Below, piece after piece: positions 53,638-62,416 of a DNA stretch of 64,000 bases; the stretch's first letter is position 1, and every line of letters begins with the position of its first letter. The stretch comes from CBDFMR01 sp965249765 (GTDB lineage: Bacteria > Bacteroidota > Bacteroidia > Chitinophagales > Saprospiraceae), in contig CBDFMR010000005.1 of assembly GCA_965249765.1 (NCBI GenBank), forward strand, positions 682,001-746,000, written 5' to 3'. Below the pieces are notes generated by a model. That model ran no database searches. It saw only the letters and a list, made by a program, of their open reading frames with translations, and was not told the DNA's origin. A program made the translations under genes and the position numbers.

Positions 53638-54600
53638 TTGAACCACTTGGAACCACATGTGTGTATTCTGATCCCAACGTTTAACCAAGCAGAATTTATA
53701 TCCAATGCACTCTTCAGTGCCATTAATCAAGATTATACGAATACAAAAATTATAGTCTGTGACGATTGCTCAACTGATCAAACATTCCAATTAGCCGAAG
53801 GAATTGCTAATCAGCACAAAAATGTCTTTGCATATAGAAACGAATACAATTTAGGTAGAGTAGAAAACTATCGAAAATTGCTCTACCTCCTTTCTTCGGA
53901 CCAGTATTGTATAAATTTAGATGGAGATGATGAATTCCTTGATTCTCAATTAATTTCCAAATCAGTTAAACTGCTTAGCTCTAATCCAAAAGCTGTTTTT
54001 TGCCAATCTCGTCAGATAAGAAGTCCAAAAAAGCCTATTAATCCGACATTTACTAATAACAAATATCAGGTATACAATGGCATTAACTATGTGGTAAATA
54101 TTTATGCAACATCTCGGTCAAATCATCTAACAACTCTTTATAATAGACAAATTGCTATTGACAGCAATTTCTATTCTCAAGACATCATTTCTAGTGATGC
54201 AGAATCAACACTAAAAGCGGCCCTACATGGAGATGTTATATTAAGAGAAGATATTGCTGCTTTATGGAGACACCATGGAAATAATGAAAGCGGCACTTCG
54301 GACGTGGAAACCTTGTTACATAATTATGAAACCCTAACCAATAGTATATCTAAAGAATTGCTTGACAGGGGTGTAAGCTTAACCATTATAAGAAAATGGA
54401 AGAAGAAAATGGCCATTCAGTACCTGTTCCCTATTTTCAAAATTGCACTCAAGAAAAAAACACAGCGGGTTTCTTTAGGCTATATAATGAAGCATATAGG
54501 AGCATCCAGTCTATTTATAGGTTCATATCCATTAAAGTATCTTCTCGTAAAAGCGAATATCTTATCCGAACAATATCTCAACACAAAATATAAGACATGA
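53638..54600 (+). CDS. Glycosyltransferase family 2
   Basis: 320 residues from TTG 53638; GTG 53659 is an alternative. GT-A fold: VCILIPTFNQAEFISNALFSAINQDY, IIVCDDCSTDQT, YCINLDGDDEFLD (DxD metal site), and LREDIAALWRHHGNNES near the catalytic base. Inverting transferase using a nucleotide sugar. The only GT2 enzyme in the window. The stop overlaps the aminotransferase ATG (ATGA). Confidence 0.88.
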   Translation: MNHLEPHVCILIPTFNQAEFISNALFSAINQDYTNTKIIVCDDCSTDQTFQLAEGIANQHKNVFAYRNEYNLGRVENYRKLLYLLSSDQYCINLDGDDEFLDSQLISKSVKLLSSNPKAVFCQSRQIRSPKKPINPTFTNNKYQVYNGINYVVNIYATSRSNHLTTLYNRQIAIDSNFYSQDIISSDAESTLKAALHGDVILREDIAALWRHHGNNESGTSDVETLLHNYETLTNSISKELLDRGVSLTIIRKWKKKMAIQYLFPIFKIALKKKTQRVSLGYIMKHIGASSLFIGSYPLKYLLVKANILSEQYLNTKYKT

Positions 54601-55730
54601 TCCCATTATCAATACCACATTTCGATGGAAACGAATTAAAGTATGTAACTGAATGCATTAATTCTGGCTGGGTCTCTTCCGCTGGATCTTTCGTGACACA
54701 ATTTGAAAATAGACTTGCTGAATATGTTGGATCAACATATGGCGTTGCTGCAGTAAATGGAACAGCTGCATTACACCTCGCCTTACACATGATAGGTGTA
54801 AAAAATGGAAACTTTGTCATTATTCCAAACATCACGTTTATTGCCTCGGCTAATGCTGCAGTATACACAAATGCAAGGCCCATATTTATAGACATTGACC
54901 CTGAAACATGGCAATTGGATCTTAGGTTATTAGAAGAATTCCTTAGTGAAAATACCGAACAACGTGAAGGAAAATGTCATTATGGGAACAAGGGTTGTAT
55001 TGCCGCAATTATGCCTGTACACGTTCTAGGTAATTTGTGTGACATGGATAATCTTATGAAGATTGCAAGTAAATTCAACCTTTCCGTGATTGAAGATGCC
55101 AGCGAGTCATTAGGAAGTACATGGAATGGACAGCATTCTGGTACTTTTGGAACGATGGGAATATTTAGTTTTAATGGAAATAAAATAATTACCACCGGAG
55201 GCGGAGGGGTAATAGTTACCAATGACAAAGATCATGCTATAAGAGCGAAACATCTATCTACACAATCAAAAGTTAATCCCGAGACGTACTTTCATGACGA
55301 AATTGGTTTCAATTATAGGCTTGTCAATGTCCTGGCGGCTATAGGAGTAGCCCAAATGGAACAATTAGATGAATTCATCAAGAAGAAGAAGAACATCGAT
55401 CAATTCTATCGCAGCAGCCTAGCCAATATCGGTGATATTCAATTCCAGGAAGTGAATGACAAGGCAGATCCTAATTGTTGGTTATTCACTTTTTATACTG
55501 AAAAACAAGAACAAGTATTACAAGCACTAAAATCTAATGATATCGTAGCACGACCTTTTTGGACTCCTATGAATCAACTTCCAATGTTCAAAAATGATGT
55601 CTATATCACTAAATCGGATTTCTCTCATGAAATTCATAAAAAATGTTTGAGTATTCCAAGTTCAGTAAATATAACTCGAGAAAGCCTCACTAAAGTAACA
55701 GATGTGATTAAAGATGTTTTTACCTCGTAA
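54597..55730 (+). CDS. DegT/DnrJ/EryC1 aminotransferase, LegC-like
   Basis: 377 residues. IPLSIPHFDGNELKYVTECI and GWVSSAGSFVTQFE are typical of the LegC group (UDP-4-amino-4,6-dideoxy-HexNAc formation). NGTAALHLAL, IEDASESLGSTWNG and the PLP-lysine motif FSFNGNKIITTGGGG. With the 4,6-dehydratase at 57.8 kb it could make UDP-4-amino-4,6-dideoxy-GlcNAc, a bacillosamine precursor. Distinct from the WbpE-like aminotransferase at 14.0 kb. Confidence 0.87.
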   Translation: MIPLSIPHFDGNELKYVTECINSGWVSSAGSFVTQFENRLAEYVGSTYGVAAVNGTAALHLALHMIGVKNGNFVIIPNITFIASANAAVYTNARPIFIDIDPETWQLDLRLLEEFLSENTEQREGKCHYGNKGCIAAIMPVHVLGNLCDMDNLMKIASKFNLSVIEDASESLGSTWNGQHSGTFGTMGIFSFNGNKIITTGGGGVIVTNDKDHAIRAKHLSTQSKVNPETYFHDEIGFNYRLVNVLAAIGVAQMEQLDEFIKKKKNIDQFYRSSLANIGDIQFQEVNDKADPNCWLFTFYTEKQEQVLQALKSNDIVARPFWTPMNQLPMFKNDVYITKSDFSHEIHKKCLSIPSSVNITRESLTKVTDVIKDVFTS

Positions 55731-57822
55731 ACTAAAAATAACCTGCGTAGGGTGTTTGAATGATGGATTTTATTTAATACTATTACTCACTCTTTTTTTT
55801 AATACAATCAGTCAAGCTCAAATTGACACTGTTTGTTCATATCAAGAGATAATAAATTATAGTAATCTAGAAAATGATAGTCTTTATCTTGAGGCAACAG
55901 AAACAGCCGGTTTGTTTGTACGACAAACTCCTGAACTCGTCGCAAATGGTGGGACTATATTACATTCTATAATTAATAACACATCTTGGAAAAGGATTAT
56001 TAATGACAATATATACTATCCCGAATGGTGGCCTATTAACCCTAATTACACAACCCAACAAATACAAAAAGCAGTTGATTTATCACCCTTTGGTTCCACT
56101 GTGAGACTACAAACCAACAAAACATATACTATAGACAGAACTCTTGCGTTAAAAAGTCAAACTCACATCCTTGGAAACAATAGTACTTTGCGTAGGAAAA
56201 ACACGTTAGTTGCTCGTCTCAAAGTTTCCGCCAAACCAGGCGACTCCTTACTTGTTGTAGAGTTTCCCAATGCATTATCAATAGGATTGGGAATCATATT
56301 GACCGACACAACATCATTTTTTAACGGCTTACATCGATTTGACAACAATGTTCACGAGGAAAACAAAAGACCACTTGTTACAGCCATTAAAGCTGATACT
56401 ATATTCTTTAAAAATCTACTCAAATTACCCAGAAGTGGAAATTTAGATTCAATCGGATATTATCCAATTGGAACACCAGTGTTCCACGCCAATTCAATGG
56501 TCAAGCTCTATCCACTAGGTGCAGATAGCATTAATATTAACGGTGTTATTTTTGATGGAAACAACCCCACTCTCAATTACGACTGGCGGCTTTTTGGTAC
56601 AATAAATCTTGCGAGAAACACATCTCATCATATTTTTGAGAATTGTGTTTTTAAAAATATTCCTGGGGAGAATATAACTTTGGCCAAAAACAGTATTGTG
56701 CGCAACTGTGTTGGTCGAAATCTTTATGGAAGTTTTGTTCACATCTCTAATCCTTCAGGAATGAGTGATGTCCTTATAGAAAACTGCGATGTTGATAGTG
56801 TCTGTCTAAGTACCCAAGAATACTCAGGTCATTGTGAAGGTGCAATAGTGTTTTCTAATTCAGTTCAAGGTTTAAAGTTAAAAAACTGCAACTTTCGCAA
56901 TGGACTTGAAGGCATCTTCGGTAATATGCTCTCTGATGATTCACTCCTAATAGTTGAAAATAATAGTTTTTTCAATTTTAATAAAATAATAGAAGTAAAG
57001 GTAGAATTCAATGACTTTTTTTGCGATATCCAGATGAGAGATAACACTTTCAGCAATTGTGGAGTCACACGTGTGTATTCTACTGGTATAGGCTCAATTT
57101 CCAATATTCTTTTTCATAATAACATATTAAACAACTGTTCTTTTGTCTTCAGTCAAACAAATGAGGTAGAATTTTCATATAATGACGTATCTATTGACGC
57201 AACTAGTTTTATTATTTCTTCAAACTCAGAAATATCTCTGAACAAAAATGATATATACAGCAACGATAATAATATACAGGATTTGTTAGTATTAGCAAAT
57301 GGATCTCTCCGTTGCAATTCAATTCATCATATCAACGGTACGGCAATAATCGGAAAACTCAATTCAAAAGTTTCGCTAGACCATAATGTCATTATTGCAG
57401 CACAAACGTATTCATTGGATGGGCATCATATTATTTATGACAATTATCTGCATGGCAGTAATATTCCCGCTTTTAATACTTCTGATAATACTTATTTAGC
57501 AGAATATTCTGACGCTCGGAATATTTATAATTCCTGGAATTTTACTACCTGTTCTTCAAATAATATAACATCGGTAAACGGTTCTGCTCTCAATAAAGCA
57601 ATGATATACCCCAACCCCACATCGTCTATAATTAAATTAAAAAACTATCATCCCCCCTCCAACACGTACTACAGCATATACACTTCTACCGGGAAATTAT
57701 TATTCTCTGATATTAGTTTAACAAGCAACACTATCTCAGTAGAAAATCTTAGTTCGGGTTTTTATGCTTTAAAAATAATTGAGAACAATCGAACATTTAC
57801 GACAGTCATAATAAAAATATAA
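55714..57822 (+). CDS. Secreted beta-helix protein with T9SS sorting domain
   Basis: 702 residues. Signal peptide FYLILLLTLFFNTISQAQ, then TETAGLFVRQTPELVANGGTILHSI (tailspike-like entry, similar in position to the 52.0 kb protein), YTTQQIQKAVDLSPFGSTVRLQ (pectate-lyase-like), about 300 residues of Asn-rich beta-helix coils (FENCVFKNIPGENITL, LIENCDVDS), and a C-terminal type A sorting domain: MIYPNPTSSIIKLKNYH, STGKLLFS, SSGFYALKI. Probably exported and attached to the cell surface by the type IX system, acting on or binding the polysaccharide. Catalytic residues not assigned. Confidence 0.8.
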   Translation: MFLPRKLKITCVGCLNDGFYLILLLTLFFNTISQAQIDTVCSYQEIINYSNLENDSLYLEATETAGLFVRQTPELVANGGTILHSIINNTSWKRIINDNIYYPEWWPINPNYTTQQIQKAVDLSPFGSTVRLQTNKTYTIDRTLALKSQTHILGNNSTLRRKNTLVARLKVSAKPGDSLLVVEFPNALSIGLGIILTDTTSFFNGLHRFDNNVHEENKRPLVTAIKADTIFFKNLLKLPRSGNLDSIGYYPIGTPVFHANSMVKLYPLGADSININGVIFDGNNPTLNYDWRLFGTINLARNTSHHIFENCVFKNIPGENITLAKNSIVRNCVGRNLYGSFVHISNPSGMSDVLIENCDVDSVCLSTQEYSGHCEGAIVFSNSVQGLKLKNCNFRNGLEGIFGNMLSDDSLLIVENNSFFNFNKIIEVKVEFNDFFCDIQMRDNTFSNCGVTRVYSTGIGSISNILFHNNILNNCSFVFSQTNEVEFSYNDVSIDATSFIISSNSEISLNKNDIYSNDNNIQDLLVLANGSLRCNSIHHINGTAIIGKLNSKVSLDHNVIIAAQTYSLDGHHIIYDNYLHGSNIPAFNTSDNTYLAEYSDARNIYNSWNFTTCSSNNITSVNGSALNKAMIYPNPTSSIIKLKNYHPPSNTYYSIYTSTGKLLFSDISLTSNTISVENLSSGFYALKIIENNRTFTTVIIKI

Positions 57823-57825
57823 ATC

Positions 57826-59037
57826 GTGCTTTTAGATATCAATTCATTCATTCAAAAACACATTACCAACAGACTACAGAGCCTATTTCTTCAGGACATT
57901 GTAAAAAACAATGAATCATTGTATCAGCGAATTCAAAGCGCTTCTATTCTCGTCATCGGTGGAGCCGGTACCATAGGTTCTTCGTATATCAAGGCGCTAC
58001 TTAAGTTTAATCCATCTAAATTATATGTTGTTGATACCAACGAAAATGGATTAACGGAGCTCACCCGTGACCTTCGAAGCAATCCTGAAATTAAAGTACC
58101 TGAGACATATCGCACTTATCCGATGAATTTTAGTGATGAAGTTTTTGAAAAAATGTTTAGAACTAAAGGACCGTTTGATATAGTTGCCAACTTTGCCGCT
58201 CACAAACATGTCCGATCTGAGAAAGATAGATACTCCATAGAAGCCATGTTAGAGAACAATGTTTTCAGAGCCAAAAAACTGCTAGATTTACTTCTCGAGT
58301 TTCCTCCAAAAAATTTCTTTTGTGTTTCTACGGACAAGGCGACCAACCCAGTAAATGTAATGGGTGCCAGTAAAAAACTCATGGAGGAAGTAATCATGTC
58401 ATACGCTGACAAAATTCCAATAACAACTGCCAGATTTGCCAATGTCGCATTTTCTAACGGAAGTCTTCTCTATGGATATCTCGAGAGAATCATGAAAAAG
58501 CAAACTATTACATGTCCCTCTGATGTCAAACGATTCTTTGTTTCTCCTGAAGAAAGTGGGCAGATTTGTATGTTGGCTTGCATTCTTGGTGAGACGGGTG
58601 ATATATTCTTTCCTAAGCTTGAAGAGAAACAAATGATCAATTTCAAAGAAATAACAGAATCTTTCATAAAAGAGCTAGGATATGAAGTTGATCTCTGTGC
58701 CAACGAAGAACAGGCTAGATCCAAATCACTCACCATCACAAAGGACACCATCAAATATCCAGTGTACTACTTTAAAACAGACACTTCTGGAGAAAAACTC
58801 TTTGAAGAATTTTATGCTGACAATGACATAGTAGATTTGAATTCTTTCAACTCACTAGGAGTAATTAAGAACTCTGTGAAGAAAAACATATCTGATGTAG
58901 AAACTATGCTTGACAGGTTGAGACAATCGCTCAAAAAAGAGAGTTATGCAAAAGAAGACATTGTAAACATGATTTCTGAATTTATTCCTGACTTCAGTCA
59001 TATCGAGACCGGAAAATCACTGGATGACAAAATGTAA
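57826..59037 (+). CDS. UDP-HexNAc 4,6-dehydratase (soluble FlaA1/PglF-like)
   Basis: 403 residues, GTG start. ILVIGGAGTIGSSYIKALL (NAD site), NFAAHKHVRSEKD, FCVSTDKATNPVNVMGASKKLME (dehydratase signature with the Ser/Thr-Asp-Lys triad and NVMG), ARFANVAFSNGSLL, FFVSPEESGQICM. No membrane domain, so it resembles the soluble FlaA1-type rather than WbpM. It makes a 4-keto-6-deoxy sugar used by the LegC-like aminotransferase at 54.6 kb. Confidence 0.87.
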   Translation: MLLDINSFIQKHITNRLQSLFLQDIVKNNESLYQRIQSASILVIGGAGTIGSSYIKALLKFNPSKLYVVDTNENGLTELTRDLRSNPEIKVPETYRTYPMNFSDEVFEKMFRTKGPFDIVANFAAHKHVRSEKDRYSIEAMLENNVFRAKKLLDLLLEFPPKNFFCVSTDKATNPVNVMGASKKLMEEVIMSYADKIPITTARFANVAFSNGSLLYGYLERIMKKQTITCPSDVKRFFVSPEESGQICMLACILGETGDIFFPKLEEKQMINFKEITESFIKELGYEVDLCANEEQARSKSLTITKDTIKYPVYYFKTDTSGEKLFEEFYADNDIVDLNSFNSLGVIKNSVKKNISDVETMLDRLRQSLKKESYAKEDIVNMISEFIPDFSHIETGKSLDDKM

Positions 59038-59068
59038 ACAGTCTTTCCTAATTTATAAACCAACATAG

Positions 59069-59752
59069 TTGTACATATCTATTAAACGAATATTTGATCT
59101 TGTGTTTTCAGTCTTAGGAATCGCAATTGTCTCGCCTTTATTCATACCTATAATGATAGCCAATAGGTTAACTGGAGAAGGTCACATTTTCTATTCTCAA
59201 GAACGAATGGGTCTCCACAATTCCCGGTTCAAGATTCTAAAATTTGCAACAATGCTTAAAAATAGTGCAAATATGAAAGGGGGCTCTATTACATTAAGAA
59301 ATGACTCACGCATAACCCCTGTTGGAAAATATTTGAGAATTACCAAGTTGAATGAGTTGCCTCAATTACTCAATGTAATAAAGGGTGATATGAGTTTTGT
59401 TGGCCCCAGACCTTTGATGCCAATAAGTTTTGAGAAATATACAAAAGAGGTTCAGCAGGTGATCTATAACTGCAAACCGGGAATTACAGGAATCGGGTCC
59501 GTAATCTTTAGGGATGAAGAAAAACTCGTGAGTGATGCAAAACTCCGAGGAGAGGATCCAATGGATTTTTATAAGAAGAAGATATTTCCCATTAAGGGTC
59601 GGTTAGAAATTTGGTATCAAAATAACCAAAGTATTGTGACTGATTTGAAAATTCTCATTCTCACATTTGTTGTGATTTTCTCGCTCGATTCAAAACTCAT
59701 CTCATTCTTCTTTCCGAATCTTCCAATAAAAAACAACCATCCTATTTTGTGA
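59069..59752 (+). CDS. Initiating sugar-1-phosphate transferase (WeeH/PglC-like)
   Basis: 227 residues, TTG start. KRIFDLVFSVLGIAIVSPLF membrane helix, QERMGLHNSRFKILKFATM, and ITKLNELPQLLNVIKGDMSFVGPRPL. These are the hallmarks of polyprenyl-phosphate sugar-1-phosphate transferases of the short PglC type. The catalytic Asp-Glu pair reads Asn-Glu here and KFRTM reads KFATM; I recall such variants in Bacteroidota but cannot verify activity. It starts repeat-unit assembly, probably with the 4-amino-4,6-dideoxy sugar from its neighbours. C-terminal extra hydrophobic segment. Confidence 0.87.
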   Translation: MYISIKRIFDLVFSVLGIAIVSPLFIPIMIANRLTGEGHIFYSQERMGLHNSRFKILKFATMLKNSANMKGGSITLRNDSRITPVGKYLRITKLNELPQLLNVIKGDMSFVGPRPLMPISFEKYTKEVQQVIYNCKPGITGIGSVIFRDEEKLVSDAKLRGEDPMDFYKKKIFPIKGRLEIWYQNNQSIVTDLKILILTFVVIFSLDSKLISFFFPNLPIKNNHPIL

Positions 59753-61086
59753 AATTTCTGAATCTTTCAAATTTAACTTGGCATCATAAATTGGCCGTTT
59801 TATTCTTATCTCTTTTCGTTCTACTGTTTTTTGTTTCTAAAACATATTGCCATTTTTCTGGCATTAAAATTACCTATTCAAATCCTCTGTGTCGCATCGC
59901 ACCTTGCGATGTATTTGGATTGCTTGGGATTTGCTTTTCTATGATTGGATCAATTCGAGATACATGGAAGCCTCCTAAAGTGATCCTTTACTATGTCTTA
60001 TTTCTCTTACTTATTCTGCCCGGTGTATTTCTCACAACTTCTACTTCTTCTTTTACTACATCCTATCTTATATTATTAGGTGCCCTTATGATCGTTTCAT
60101 CTCTTATTTACACATTTCGAGAAGCCAAATTGCTCAATAGTCTAATACTTATGGTAGTCATTGGTAGTATCATCGGAACTATGATAGGCTTTTATGACTT
60201 CTTTGCCAACCACCTGGGGTTGCCCAACATATTCTCACCTCGGTCCTATATTCAAGATGGCCAGGTTATTGAAATCAAGAACGATTTATTATCTGGATTT
60301 AGAAAATCCGCGCAAGCGGGTAGGGAGTTTTATATCATGCTTTGCGTTGTGGTTCCAGTTTTTATCTCCTCTTATCTCAGTCAAATGGTTAAACATAAAA
60401 TTCTTATTTTATCGGCAATATTCTTACTCATCCCGTTTATCATTTTCACATTTAAAATGTCCGCTGTTTTATCGTTGGTTACAAGTTTGGGGTTATTATT
60501 GATTTGGGTCCGTGAAGAAAAAGTCAAACGTTTACTTGTCTTTATTACTTTAATTCTATTGGCGTTTTTTATGTTGGTTAAAATTGTTAGCCCTGGTTTG
60601 ATTAAATATGGTGAGCGTAAATTTAATACTAGGATTGCCATATGGTTTGACTCATCTAAAAGACATGAAAAAAGTACTGACAAATTCTTATTAGAAAATT
60701 ACTCTGGTGCACTTCATGCTTTTCTTGATCGTCCACTAACTGGGGCGGGACTTGGAAGTTTTCCTGGAAAATATAGCAATCACGAGATACATAGTTCTCC
60801 TGTGGCGGTAATTGGCGAAACGGGATTACTGGGCATCATTGGATACTCACTATTTCTATTCTGCTTTTTTAGCTACTTTATAAAGTCTTACCGGTCCAAT
60901 ACCACTATTTATTCAGATTTTATCGTTAGAATGACTCCCTTTATTGCTGGTGCAATTTTTATATGGGGTTACGACATTCATTTGAGGAGTCGAGCCTTCT
61001 GGATTCTACTTTCAATAGTGACTATAGTTTATCGCTTACATCGAAAAGAACAGATGCTAATACTAAATTCCAAATCGTCAACTTGA
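59749..61086 (+). CDS. O-antigen ligase/polymerase family membrane protein (Wzy candidate 2)
   Basis: 445 residues, GTG start with GTGA overlap. Ten or more hydrophobic segments; the periplasmic loop carries FLDRPLTGAGLGSFPGK and HEIHSSPVAVIGETGLLGIIGY, the Wzy_C signature. Second member of this family in the window (other at 32.8 kb). Polymerase and ligase cannot be separated by sequence alone. Its stop overlaps the next start (TTGA). Confidence 0.82.
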   Translation: MKFLNLSNLTWHHKLAVLFLSLFVLLFFVSKTYCHFSGIKITYSNPLCRIAPCDVFGLLGICFSMIGSIRDTWKPPKVILYYVLFLLLILPGVFLTTSTSSFTTSYLILLGALMIVSSLIYTFREAKLLNSLILMVVIGSIIGTMIGFYDFFANHLGLPNIFSPRSYIQDGQVIEIKNDLLSGFRKSAQAGREFYIMLCVVVPVFISSYLSQMVKHKILILSAIFLLIPFIIFTFKMSAVLSLVTSLGLLLIWVREEKVKRLLVFITLILLAFFMLVKIVSPGLIKYGERKFNTRIAIWFDSSKRHEKSTDKFLLENYSGALHAFLDRPLTGAGLGSFPGKYSNHEIHSSPVAVIGETGLLGIIGYSLFLFCFFSYFIKSYRSNTTIYSDFIVRMTPFIAGAIFIWGYDIHLRSRAFWILLSIVTIVYRLHRKEQMLILNSKSST

Positions 61087-62411
61087 CCCGCTTGAGTACA
61101 TTTTCGTCGTCGTTTATCATTATTGGGGTTGTTGTTTTGCTTTTTATTGTCTTTTTTCTTTGTTCTTATCCAAGCGTCATAATAAACGCTGACGAGATTA
61201 GTTATCTTAATCAAGCAATTGAATTTTCCGGGACTATAAGTGAAAACTTGACAGTCTTTGGCCAATATCCGTTAGGAACATCGTTTCTGTATTCGGCTTT
61301 CTGTTTCGCCTTGGGCATTGAATATATTTACAGCTTTAACCTTCTTTTATGGATTGTCAACTGGGGGTTGCTTTGGGTCTGCCTGAGAAATTTTGGATTA
61401 AATCCAATTTGGTCTTTGGTTTACGCACTCCACATACCTACCCTATTCTCAACAACAATGCTAATGAGTGACTTACCATCTCAGAGTATTATTTGTGTGT
61501 TCCTATTTACGGTTTCCAATGCTGGAATAAATAAGAAGTGTAAGGTTTTTTTTGCGTTTACTCTCATCGGCTTGAGCCTTTGGTTTAGAGAAACAAATAT
61601 GTTGTGTATGATTCCATTAGCAATATTTCTGATGTCTTCAATTAGAATGTTGCTTCCTGCGTTGGTCGGTTTTATTCTTGGTGTTTTACCTAGGCTCATT
61701 TCTGCCAGTATGGTCTATGGAAACACCCTTTACATCAAAGACCCTAATGCTACATTTGATTTCTCAATGTTGTTTTCTAATACTCTTGTCTTTATTGTCT
61801 TTGTGTTGTTATTGTCTCCTTTATCAATTTTTGCTTTCTTGCCAAGATTCTCCAATCATATGATCAGGTGGCTTTACGTAGGGTTAATGATTCACTTAAT
61901 TACCTATTTGGGTTATTCGTACAATGGTGGTGAAGACGTCGTCGGTAGAGTCTATTTATATGGTCGCTTTTTTCTACCTATCGTCCCTATTTTCATCCTT
62001 CTAATATCTTATCAACTTAGAAATATTCCATGGAAAACTGTATATACCGTCTTTCTAATGTGCACATATGTCTTTGCTTTGTTCGTGACATATTTTTTAC
62101 GAACAAAGGCTGAGAGACCTATGAATTCCCTTAGGTCTAACTTGTATGAGCATCGCAATAAGGACTTAGTTACGAAGGATATCCCAGAAAACTTAAAGTT
62201 GGTAAACCATTTCAGCTTGCGTGATTTTAACATTAAATCCAAGTCTCATCCGACCGATACCAACGATCAACTCTATGTAGAAGTTCTTCAGGTTGGTGAT
62301 AAATCGATGACGGATAAAGTTCCTAAGAATGACAATTTCAATGATTTGAAATTAATTTTTGACGATACTGGAAAGTACACTATGAGGTTGTATGAACGAA
62401 AAGAAAAATAG
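61083..62411 (+). CDS. GT-C-like multi-membrane-spanning protein (glycosyltransferase 39 family-like)
   Basis: About 442 residues from TTG 61083, which overlaps the upstream stop; the frame continues back to 60963 inside the previous gene and is less likely. Helix 1 IIIGVVVLLFIVFFLCSY is followed by INADEISYLNQAIEF, an acidic motif in the first periplasmic loop as in polyprenol-dependent GT-C enzymes, then about 10 helices and a C-terminal soluble part. WFRETNMLCMIPLAIFL resembles the family. Probably transfers a sugar from a lipid carrier in the periplasm; low certainty on the role. Confidence 0.65.
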   Translation: MTRLSTFSSSFIIIGVVVLLFIVFFLCSYPSVIINADEISYLNQAIEFSGTISENLTVFGQYPLGTSFLYSAFCFALGIEYIYSFNLLLWIVNWGLLWVCLRNFGLNPIWSLVYALHIPTLFSTTMLMSDLPSQSIICVFLFTVSNAGINKKCKVFFAFTLIGLSLWFRETNMLCMIPLAIFLMSSIRMLLPALVGFILGVLPRLISASMVYGNTLYIKDPNATFDFSMLFSNTLVFIVFVLLLSPLSIFAFLPRFSNHMIRWLYVGLMIHLITYLGYSYNGGEDVVGRVYLYGRFFLPIVPIFILLISYQLRNIPWKTVYTVFLMCTYVFALFVTYFLRTKAERPMNSLRSNLYEHRNKDLVTKDIPENLKLVNHFSLRDFNIKSKSHPTDTNDQLYVEVLQVGDKSMTDKVPKNDNFNDLKLIFDDTGKYTMRLYERKEK

Positions 62412-62416
62412 CGTAA

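Noticed and set aside
59069..59752. Initiating transferase as a dead enzyme because the Asp-Glu pair reads Asn-Glu.
   Set aside because: I recall the same variant in intact Bacteroidota loci, and the rest of the sequence is well conserved, so loss of function is not supported.
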